Of a stretch of 5,799 nucleotides of DNA, positions 1 to 5,728 are shown in pieces. The stretch is from the NCBI GenBank assembly GCA_017860395.1, contig JAGDMC010000118.1:1-5799 (forward strand), given 5' to 3'. The notes beneath the pieces were generated by a model that had not been told where the DNA came from, made no database searches, and saw only the letters and a list, made by a program, of their open reading frames with translations. The DNA comes from Bacteroidota bacterium. Its GTDB lineage: Bacteria > Bacteroidota > Bacteroidia > Bacteroidales > UBA932. Within the stretch, counting starts at the first letter, position 1. The number at the start of each line of letters is the position of its first letter. A program made the position numbers and the translations under genes.

Positions 1-828
1 AAGCCTGTACGACTTATTCTTTTTGCTTTGCCCAACGGGAATTCAATTGAAAATACCGAAGGCCGCCTCCTGTTGTCAAAAACGGACGACTGGCACTTTG
101 ATATTCAGCATATCGCTGCTCAGGTAAGGTTCCTCAGGGAAAACGATAAACGGTTCAATTACATAGTTGCATATCTGGAATCCTCACAAAAAGCATGGAC
201 CGCGCATGCATCAAAATATAAGGATTCGCCTTTGATGTATTCGCATCTTGTAGACACAGTCAAAGCGATTGTCCTTGACAAATATTTTAAAAACAAACCA
301 CCGGTGAGGCTTAATGTCGTATTGGCAAGTCATAGCGGCGGAGGAAGGTTTGTCTTTAATTACCTTTTGGGAGTAAGCGAAATTCCGGAATTTGTAGAGA
401 GATTATGCTTCATAGACAGCTACTACGGATATGAGGAGCCGTTTGCTGGAAAATTTATGAAATGGCTCAACTCGGGAAAAGACAAAATGCTGGGAGTAAT
501 ATCTTATGTAGACACAACCGTTATTTATAACGGAAAACCAATTGTGAGCAAAACAGGAGGAACCGGCTACAGAAGCGAGCTTATGTACCGGAACATGAAA
601 GAAGCCGGGGTTAAATTTAAAGACAGGGCCGATACCTCGTTTGTCCGTCATACAGCTTTTGACGGAAGGCTCAGAATTATAATAAAAGAGAATCCGGCCG
701 GTAAAATTTATCACACTATACTTGTAGAAAAAAACGGTCTTATTCACCAATTGCTGTTCAATAGCAAATTAGAGGAGAGAGGCTACAAATTTTGGGGAGA
801 GAGATGCTATAGCAATCTGATTAAGTAA
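1..828 (+). CDS. Alpha/beta-hydrolase-like protein, 5' end outside the window
   Basis: The reading frame is open from base 1 to the TAA at 826-828, so at least 275 codons are present and the true start lies upstream. A TTG at 28 could open a shorter frame, but the codons before it read KPVRLILFALPNGNS, a hydrophobic strand running straight into the conserved-looking PNGN segment, so TTG 28 is not a credible start. The core is hydrolase-like. A strand leads into LASHSGGGRF, a nucleophile elbow with the likely catalytic Ser encoded at 334-336. A second strand ends in CFIDSYYG, with a possible acid Asp at 415-417. A late IYHTILVEKNGLIHQ has His at 712-714 and a second His eleven residues on, either of which could complete the triad. 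The substrate is unknown: esterase, amidase or peptidase activity are all possible. The missing N-terminus may hold a signal peptide. The gene ends 12 bases before the DUF5009 gene, so the two are probably co-transcribed. The triad assignment is my inference from spacing, not from an alignment. Confidence 0.8.
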   Translation, partial: KPVRLILFALPNGNSIENTEGRLLLSKTDDWHFDIQHIAAQVRFLRENDKRFNYIVAYLESSQKAWTAHASKYKDSPLMYSHLVDTVKAIVLDKYFKNKPPVRLNVVLASHSGGGRFVFNYLLGVSEIPEFVERLCFIDSYYGYEEPFAGKFMKWLNSGKDKMLGVISYVDTTVIYNGKPIVSKTGGTGYRSELMYRNMKEAGVKFKDRADTSFVRHTAFDGRLRIIIKENPAGKIYHTILVEKNGLIHQLLFNSKLEERGYKFWGERCYSNLIK

Positions 829-840
829 AACTTACAGATT

Positions 841-2109
841 ATGAAAAGATACCTTCCCTTGGACATTCTCAGAGGATTAACAATCTTTGGAATGGTTCTT
901 TCGGCAATTGTTCCCTATGGTGTCCTGCCTCCATGGATGTACCACATTCAAAATCCGCCACCAACCCATGAACTCGATATGACAATTTCCGGCATAAGCT
1001 GGGTGGACCTTGTTTTTCCTATATTTATCTTTTGCATGGGAGTGGCTGTTCCTCTTGCAGGCAGAAAGAGAATTGAGGCAAGGGAGGAAAAACACGAGCC
1101 GAAGGAAAAAATCCGCAAAACATTTCTTATAGAGGTCTCTGAAAGGTTTTTAATGCTTTGGCTGTTTTCGTATCTATATCCGTTACTGGATTTCTCCGAC
1201 GTAAAGGGCTGGTTGCCGCAAGTTGCAACTATTGCAGGATTTTTATCACTCTTTACCCTTTATTATATATTTCCAAAGACAGGCACATCTTCATTTTCGG
1301 TGTGGCTCATGAAATACAAAAACCAAATCCGGGTATCCGGAATTATCATAATTACTTTGCTCATTGCAGCGGGGCACCTCTTTTTTGGAGAGGTGGTATC
1401 GATACACCGCAGGGGAATAATAATCTTTTTACTTGCATTTTTGTATCTCTTTGGTTCCTTAATCTGGTATTTCACAAGGAACAATGTTCGTAACAGGGCC
1501 CTGGTATTTGGCCTTATTCTTCTTTTCTCTGCAATTACAATGTATTTTGGCCTGCAGGGGAAAGTGTATGCAATAAAAGAACTTCGCTGGATATTGAATC
1601 TTGAATATTTTTATTTTTTACTCATACTTGTGCCTGCGACCTTTATCGGGGATCTTATTTACGGAGGGGAAGGACGTCAACATCCCCGAATAATTAAAGC
1701 AGAGTTATGGATTGCCTCGCTCTCTGTAATTGCGGGAATTGCAGCCTTTTTTATTGAGGGTTCAATTACAAAAGTGCCGTGTACAATTTCATACTGCTTT
1801 GTAACTCTTGGTATAAGCATATATCTGCTTATGCTTGTCCATTACATAACGCAAAGAAGGCAAAACAGCATATCAACTCTTTTTACACGAATATTCTCAG
1901 GAGCAGGCAGCAACCCGCTTATGAGTTACATTGCCTTTGGCAGTTTTGTAATACCTTTCTTCAAACTCACCGGGCTGATACTTGTCTACCAGGCTGCTTA
2001 TCCTCCGGGTTATCCGTGGATTGGAGTTGCAAGAGCTTTTGTTGCGGTCCTCTTTACAATGTCGCTGGTAGCTCTGATGAGTGAAAAGAAAATTTTTTGG
2101 AGAGCATGA
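841..2109 (+). CDS. DUF5009 / HGSNAT-like polytopic membrane protein
   Basis: This 422-residue inner-membrane protein has about ten hydrophobic segments. The N-terminus (residues 4-20, YLPLDILRGLTIFGMVL) carries the LDxxRGL signature of the DUF1624/DUF5009 and heparan-alpha-glucosaminide N-acetyltransferase (HGSNAT) superfamily. Residues 51-67 (GISWVDLVFPIFIFCMG) match the family's DLVFPxFxFxMG block, and WMYH at 32-35 is typical of the DUF5009 branch. A charged loop lies at about 75-95, and an SNPLMSYI helix start near 357. HGSNAT uses cytosolic acetyl-CoA to acetylate terminal glucosamine across a membrane. Bacterial relatives occur near amino-sugar and glycan genes, and from memory (not certain) a Tannerella MurNAc transporter has been placed close to this group. 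In this protein the HGSNAT catalytic His position, ten residues before the Asp of DLVFP, is Asp46, while His35 and His43 are nearby. Acetyltransferase activity is therefore doubtful and a transport role possible. The ATG at 841 is preferred because the signature begins within four residues. There is no clear Shine-Dalgarno sequence. The gene is probably in one operon with its neighbours. Confidence 0.9.
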   Translation: MKRYLPLDILRGLTIFGMVLSAIVPYGVLPPWMYHIQNPPPTHELDMTISGISWVDLVFPIFIFCMGVAVPLAGRKRIEAREEKHEPKEKIRKTFLIEVSERFLMLWLFSYLYPLLDFSDVKGWLPQVATIAGFLSLFTLYYIFPKTGTSSFSVWLMKYKNQIRVSGIIIITLLIAAGHLFFGEVVSIHRRGIIIFLLAFLYLFGSLIWYFTRNNVRNRALVFGLILLFSAITMYFGLQGKVYAIKELRWILNLEYFYFLLILVPATFIGDLIYGGEGRQHPRIIKAELWIASLSVIAGIAAFFIEGSITKVPCTISYCFVTLGISIYLLMLVHYITQRRQNSISTLFTRIFSGAGSNPLMSYIAFGSFVIPFFKLTGLILVYQAAYPPGYPWIGVARAFVAVLFTMSLVALMSEKKIFWRA

Positions 2110-2137
2110 TTATATATTTGAATAATAACCGGTTAAA
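2110..2137 (+). promoter_or_regulatory. Short gap with a -7-like box and a palindrome
   Basis: This 28-base gap is the longest inside the four-gene run. It contains TATATTTG at 2113-2120, which fits the Bacteroidetes primary-sigma -7 consensus TAnnTTTG, and the perfect palindrome TAACCGGTTA at 2126-2135, ending two bases before the ATG. No TTTG lies about 19-21 bases upstream of the -7 box; the nearest, at 2096-2099, is too close at 13 bases. An internal promoter for the DUF819 gene is possible but weakly supported, and AT-rich sequence gives such matches by chance. Confidence 0.22.
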
Positions 2138-3304
2138 ATGACATTACCAATACTCCTCGCCTACATTCTCACCCCTGCTGCGGTTCTCTGGCTATGTTCC
2201 AAAATTCCCTTTCTGAATAAAATTGGCCCTGTTCTCCTGCTCTATCTTATTGGGGTTATAATTGGTAATTCGGGTCTTATTCCGCATTCGGCCTATTCTC
2301 TTCAGGATTTGATTGTAACGGTTATCATTCCGCTGGCAATTCCGCTTATGCTGTTCTCTTGCGATTTCCGTCACTGGGACATCAAAAACGCCTTGCTGAC
2401 ACTCATAACCGGTGTGATTGCAGTCGTTACGGCTGTTGTGGCGGGATTTTTTATCTTCAGGCCACTCATTGGGCGCGACCCGGCTATTGGGGACCAGATG
2501 CACAATATTGCCGGGATGCTGTCGGGGGTCTATACAGGTGGCACTCCAAATCTTGCAGCAATAAAAATTATGCTTGGCGTTCCAAACGAGACATATATCC
2601 TCATTCACTCATACGATATGGCCATCAGTCTGCTTTACCTTACATTTCTTCTATCTGTGGGTATTCCGCTATTCAGGAAAATCCTCAGGAGCAATTCGGG
2701 AAAAGAGACAGCGAAGGATAGTCACATGCCGGTTGAGTCATTTGACGAAAATCCATACAGCGATTTCTTTCAAAAGAAATATCTTATTCCGGTGTCTGGG
2801 GCAATAGGGATTTCACTTGCAATTTTTGCCGTTTCGGGCGGGGTCTCTTTTTTGTTTCCAAAAGATATGCAAACTGTAGTTGTGATTCTTGCAATTACTA
2901 CGCTCGGTATTGCAGCGTCGTTTATAAAACCTGTCCGGGGAATAAAGAAGAGCTTTGATGCGGGGATGTATCTTGTATACATATTCAGCATGGTAGTGGC
3001 ATCAATGGCAGACCTGTCCCGGCTTAATCTTTCAGGCGGGATATACCTGCTCCTCTACATTACTTTTGCGATATTTGGTTCTCTTGCCATTCAGCTTTTG
3101 CTTGCAAAAATTTTCAAACTCGATGCCGACACTGTGGTTATATCATCTGTTGCGCTTGTAAATTCGCCTCCATTTGTACCAATGGTTGCTGCAGCAATGA
3201 AAAACAAAAGCGTTATTATTACCGGTATCACAGTAGGGCTGGTTGGTTATGCCGTAGGAAACTATCTTGGTTATATTATAGCCAGGGTTCTGGTAAATTT
3301 TTAG
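2138..3304 (+). CDS. DUF819 (YjcL-type) membrane protein, putative transporter
   Basis: This 388-residue polytopic inner-membrane protein has two hydrophobic halves joined by a hydrophilic linker at about residues 181-214, which is rich in charged residues and Ser. The first half contains MLSGVYTGGTPNLAAI (residues 127-142). The second contains NSPPFVPMVAAAMKNK (342-357) followed by GLVGYAVGNYLG (367-378). Paired Gly/Pro-rich breaks of this kind in each half, with the C-terminal GYAxGxxxG, are characteristic of DUF819, whose best known member is Bacillus subtilis YjcL. The arrangement resembles secondary transporters with two repeated halves and broken helices, so transport of a small organic solute is the reasonable guess. 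The substrate is not known. Length is normal for the family. The start at 2138 begins directly in the first membrane helix. The stop is 13 bases before the barrel gene, so the two are probably co-transcribed. Family assignment is confident; function is inferred. Confidence 0.9.
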   Translation: MTLPILLAYILTPAAVLWLCSKIPFLNKIGPVLLLYLIGVIIGNSGLIPHSAYSLQDLIVTVIIPLAIPLMLFSCDFRHWDIKNALLTLITGVIAVVTAVVAGFFIFRPLIGRDPAIGDQMHNIAGMLSGVYTGGTPNLAAIKIMLGVPNETYILIHSYDMAISLLYLTFLLSVGIPLFRKILRSNSGKETAKDSHMPVESFDENPYSDFFQKKYLIPVSGAIGISLAIFAVSGGVSFLFPKDMQTVVVILAITTLGIAASFIKPVRGIKKSFDAGMYLVYIFSMVVASMADLSRLNLSGGIYLLLYITFAIFGSLAIQLLLAKIFKLDADTVVISSVALVNSPPFVPMVAAAMKNKSVIITGITVGLVGYAVGNYLGYIIARVLVNF

Positions 3305-3317
3305 AAATATAAACACC

Positions 3318-4589
3318 ATGAAAAAAGTAACACTCCTTGCAATTGTTTCTCTCATTCTATTCTCCTCTGCTTTTGCAGAAGCTCAGGACACATTAGTTCA
3401 GGCACAGAAAAAAATTAAAAAGGGGTGGAACATCGGGCCGCTTCCTGCTATAGGATATAACAGCGACCTCGGATTCCAGTACGGGGCACTTGCAGACTTT
3501 TACTATTTTGGCGATGGCAGGACATTTCCGGAATATATTCACAAGTTCAATATAGAAGTATCCCAGTATACAAAGGGAACAGGAGTATATCACCTGTTTT
3601 ACGACTCGAAGCATCTTCTCAAAGGAATCCGTACTACAATTGATGTAAGTTATCTGACCGATAAAATGATGGATTTTATTGGCTATAACGGATATATGTC
3701 GGCCTATGATGCCGTTTATGCAGCTGCTAACCCTTCTTTTTATAAAATGGACCGCAGGCTTATGAGGGTTACTGCAGATTTTCAGGGTTCTCTCGGAGGT
3801 AACTGGAGCTGGGCAGCGGGAATAGGAATGTACAGCTATAAAATTGGAGAAGTGAGGCTTGAAAAATATGCCGCCGCCGATAATGTTTACTCGCATTATG
3901 TAAATGCCGGCCTCATCGGAAGCGGAGAGGCCACGGGCGGAACGAGAGTGGAATTAAAGGCCGGATTGGTGCATGATACGCGTAATAACGAAGTAGACCC
4001 AACAAGAGGGATGTGGAGCGAAGCAATACTTTTCGGTTCGCCCGGAAGCAGCAGCTATCTTAAACTTTCGCTTGTGCACAGAGGTTTCGTTCCTGTAGCC
4101 GGGGACCGTCTCACTTTTGCATACCGGGTGGCAGTTCAGGCAAATATTGCAGGTGAAGCGCCGTTCTATATGCAGCAAAACCTGACAACTCTTTATTTTC
4201 GTCAGATATCATCGGAAGGTCTTGGCGGGGTAAACACTATTCGCGGGTTAATTAGAAACAGGGTAGTAGGGCAGGGAGTTGCCTGGGCAAACCTTGAACT
4301 CAGGTACAGGTTTCTTGACTTCCGCTTTTTAAAACAAGACTGGTATCTTGCATTAAATCCGTTTTTTGACGCAGGAAGGACTATTCAGTATTACAAGAGA
4401 GATTTGATGCACCAGTCGTCCGACCCGGTTATTTTTCCTCAGGATTCAGAAGCTCTGCACATGACTGCAGGGTTGGGAATAAAAGCCATTATGAACAGGA
4501 ACTTCGTAGTTTCTTTCGAATGGGGAAAACCATTTGACAAAAGAGACGGGAAAAACGGGATGAACATAGGGCTGAATTATATTTTTTAA
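3318..4589 (+). CDS. Omp85/BamA-type outer-membrane beta-barrel protein, no POTRA
   Basis: This 423-residue protein has a clear signal peptide: MKK, a hydrophobic core at residues 4-17, then AFA at 18-20 as the probable signal peptidase I site. The mature part shows alternating aromatic and polar strands typical of a beta-barrel. Omp85/surface-antigen (D15) family marks are GLVHDTRNNEVDPTRGMWSE (216-235), GGVNTIRGL (303-311, the VRGF/Y loop-6 motif), ANLELRYRF (324-332), NPFFDAGR (347-354), GLGIKAIMNRNFVVSFEWGK (385-404) and a C-terminal Phe as the barrel insertion signal. BamA and TamA insert or move proteins across the outer membrane and carry N-terminal POTRA domains. Here the barrel appears to begin at about residue 37, leaving no space for even one, so this is a stand-alone barrel of about 400 residues, enough for 16 strands. 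Its cargo or ligand is unknown. It closes the four-gene run, and an ECF promoter begins 5 bases after its stop. Confidence 0.92.
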   Translation: MKKVTLLAIVSLILFSSAFAEAQDTLVQAQKKIKKGWNIGPLPAIGYNSDLGFQYGALADFYYFGDGRTFPEYIHKFNIEVSQYTKGTGVYHLFYDSKHLLKGIRTTIDVSYLTDKMMDFIGYNGYMSAYDAVYAAANPSFYKMDRRLMRVTADFQGSLGGNWSWAAGIGMYSYKIGEVRLEKYAAADNVYSHYVNAGLIGSGEATGGTRVELKAGLVHDTRNNEVDPTRGMWSEAILFGSPGSSSYLKLSLVHRGFVPVAGDRLTFAYRVAVQANIAGEAPFYMQQNLTTLYFRQISSEGLGGVNTIRGLIRNRVVGQGVAWANLELRYRFLDFRFLKQDWYLALNPFFDAGRTIQYYKRDLMHQSSDPVIFPQDSEALHMTAGLGIKAIMNRNFVVSFEWGKPFDKRDGKNGMNIGLNYIF

Positions 4590-4593
4590 AAAA
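4582..4593. repeat. T6A6 tract overlapping the stop codon
   Basis: TTTTTTAAAAAA is a perfect 12-base palindrome that contains the TAA stop of the barrel gene and lies just upstream of the ECF -35 element at 4595. It has no GC stem, so it is a poor terminator. It is better read as an A/T tract that could act like an UP element for the sigma-gene promoter. No convincing terminator separates the barrel gene from the sigma gene. Confidence 0.35.
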
Positions 4594-4594
4594 G

Positions 4595-4621
4595 TTGTAA
4601 CATTATTTCTCTTCATTCGTC
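4595..4621 (+). promoter_or_regulatory. ECF-type promoter of the sigma factor gene
   Basis: The -35 element TTGTAAC (4595-4601) and the -10 element CGTC (4618-4621) are separated by exactly 16 bases. This is the layout known for many ECF sigma factors (a GTAAC- or GAAC-like -35 and a CGTC- or CGTA-like -10, spaced 16-17). Its position directly before an ECF gene suggests autoregulation. Transcription would be expected to begin about 6-8 bases after CGTC, near 4627-4629, only 4-6 bases from the ATG at 4633. Recognition by this particular sigma factor is inferred. Confidence 0.62.
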
Positions 4622-4632
4622 ATTAGAGCAGT

Positions 4633-5124
4633 ATGACAGAACAGGAGTTTAACATATTGGTCCAAAGGTTAAGACCCAAACTCATTAACTTCGCAGGCGG
4701 CTTTGTAAAAACAGGAGCTGCAACTGCAGAAGATATGGTGCAGGATGCCGTAATTAAACTCTGGCGCACTCAGGAAATACAGGAGGTGAAGAATCATGAG
4801 GCACTTACGCTTCACATTCTTAAAAATGTATGCATAGATTACCTCCGCCTTAAAAAGAACAATACAGAATCTTTAAATGTAAATTCAACTCACAAGCTCA
4901 CCGAAGATCCTGTTGCTGCACTTGAAAGGAAAGATCAGTTTGCTTTTTTAAGGGGATGCATAGACACTCTTCCTTCCGACCAGATGCTGGCGGTGAGACT
5001 GAGGGATATAATGGGCTACGAGATGGAAGAGATTGCTGTGATTCTTGATACTACTGAGGGAAATGTAAGGACCCTTTTATCAAGAGCCAGACAAAAATTA
5101 AGAGAAAAAATTCAAATGCGATGA
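4633..5124 (+). CDS. ECF-type RNA polymerase sigma factor (sigma-70 family)
   Basis: This 163-residue protein has the two-domain ECF layout. Region 2 spans about residues 8-76, with AEDMVQDAVIKLWR (32-45, region 2.2, core polymerase binding) and LKNVCIDYLRLKK (63-75, region 2.4, -10 recognition). A variable linker at 76-100 follows. Region 4 spans about 104-160, with LPSDQMLAVRLRDIMGYEME (113-132) and a helix-turn-helix IAVILDTTEGNVRTLLSRAR (134-153) for -35 recognition. Length is normal for the family. The start at 4633 is right because region 2 begins within ten residues and the next Met is inside region 2.2. It has no strong Shine-Dalgarno sequence, and the proposed promoter leaves almost no leader. 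The stop overlaps the next start as ATGA, implying translational coupling to a probable anti-sigma protein. The environmental signal is unknown. The target could include the preceding barrel operon, but I see no matching promoter upstream of those genes inside the window. Confidence 0.96.
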   Translation: MTEQEFNILVQRLRPKLINFAGGFVKTGAATAEDMVQDAVIKLWRTQEIQEVKNHEALTLHILKNVCIDYLRLKKNNTESLNVNSTHKLTEDPVAALERKDQFAFLRGCIDTLPSDQMLAVRLRDIMGYEMEEIAVILDTTEGNVRTLLSRARQKLREKIQMR

Positions 5125-5669
5125 AACGAGAAGAATACAGTGAAATTGAGAATCTCATAGAGAGATATTTCAACGCAGAGACAACTCTGGAAGAGGAGTC
5201 GCTTATAAGAAAATATTACAGGAACACACCTGTAAACGAGATTGAACCTCAGTTAAGAGGATATGCACAGCTATTTGGATATTTTTCAAATGAGATTGAT
5301 GCTGATACCGGTACAGAGTCGCAACCTAAAACCGGCCAATACAGGGAACCAAAGAGAGTTATTGTTAAGACTACATTTTACCGGCCTCTTATGAGATGGG
5401 GAACTCTTGCGGCAGCAGCTGTTCTGGTAGTGGCCTTCTTCCTCATCAACCCAAGGGAAGATAATTCTCTCAAGCTGATGATAGACGGTGAAAGGGTAAA
5501 TAACAACGAACTCGCAATGTCTTTTGCCGGCGAACGTCTTGACAAGGTAAATGAAATGATGGGTCAGGTAAAGAAAGGTAATGATGTAATGGACCGTTTA
5601 ACTTCTGTGGGCAGGGCAATGGCTCCCCTGGAAAAAATTGGAACCAAACTGACACAAAATCAGGAATAG
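5121..5669 (+). CDS. Single-pass membrane protein, probable anti-sigma partner
   Basis: This 182-residue protein starts inside the sigma gene's final codons (ATGA overlap at 5121-5124), which implies coupled translation at matched amounts. Residues 1-58 are predicted helical and acidic (YSEIENLIERYFNAETTLEE, then LIRKYYRNTP and LRGYAQLFGYFSNE), a layout seen in short proteins that follow ECF sigma genes in Bacteroidales. A polar linker at 59-92 follows, then one membrane segment at about 93-109 (WGTLAAAAVLVVAFFLI). A tail of about 73 residues, probably periplasmic, ends in a helical region rich in Met, Lys and Gly (140-175). Position and topology fit an anti-sigma factor that holds the sigma factor at the membrane. 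I see neither a zinc-binding HxxxCxxC motif nor the long FecR-type periplasmic domain, so it is neither a ZAS nor a typical FecR protein. The anti-sigma role is inferred from context. Confidence 0.85.
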   Translation: MKREEYSEIENLIERYFNAETTLEEESLIRKYYRNTPVNEIEPQLRGYAQLFGYFSNEIDADTGTESQPKTGQYREPKRVIVKTTFYRPLMRWGTLAAAAVLVVAFFLINPREDNSLKLMIDGERVNNNELAMSFAGERLDKVNEMMGQVKKGNDVMDRLTSVGRAMAPLEKIGTKLTQNQE

Positions 5670-5675
5670 TTCGTC
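5649..5675 (+). promoter_or_regulatory. Possible weak ECF promoter before the third module gene
   Basis: CGTC at 5672-5675 sits in TTCGTCATAATAGCGAGTA (5670-5688), which closely resembles TTCGTCATTAGAGCAGTA around the sigma-gene -10 (4616-4633). At the same 16-base spacing upstream lies CTGACAC (5649-5655), sharing only four of seven bases with TTGTAAC. The -10 likeness is real in the sequence, but the -35 is poor, and the -35 half lies inside the end of the anti-sigma gene. The downstream gene may instead rely on read-through from the sigma promoter. Confidence 0.3.
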
Positions 5676-5728
5676 ATAATAGCGAGTACTCACAACAACA
5701 AAATTGAAAAAACTGAAAAATTAATAAA

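Noticed and set aside
28..30. TTG as a start codon for the first gene
   Set aside because: The frame is open upstream to base 1, and the preceding residues form a hydrophobic strand continuous with the fold, so the gene is truncated by the window's edge.
403..750. A 115-codon open frame on the minus strand
   Set aside because: It is antisense to the hydrolase catalytic region and shows no recognisable motif or leader. It is a chance frame.
1801..1805. GTAAC inside the DUF5009 gene as another ECF -35 site (also at 2307 and 3327 in other genes)
   Set aside because: None is followed by CGTC at a 16-17 base spacing, so they are chance matches.
1779..2084. A 101-codon + strand frame inside the DUF5009 gene
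   Set aside because: It is an out-of-frame shadow of the membrane protein with no leader or domain of its own.
2096..2120. Complete primary-sigma promoter with TTTG at 2096-2099 and TATATTTG at 2113-2120
   Set aside because: The spacing of 13 bases is well short of the usual distance of roughly 19-21 bases, so only the -7-like box was kept, at low confidence.
3393..3896. A 167-codon open frame on the minus strand
   Set aside because: It lies wholly inside the outer-membrane barrel gene and its product shows no domain. The + strand gene has clear family motifs across the same bases, so this is a shadow.
4582..4593. Rho-independent terminator after the barrel gene
   Set aside because: The palindrome is only T6A6, without a GC stem or loop, and the next promoter starts two bases after it.
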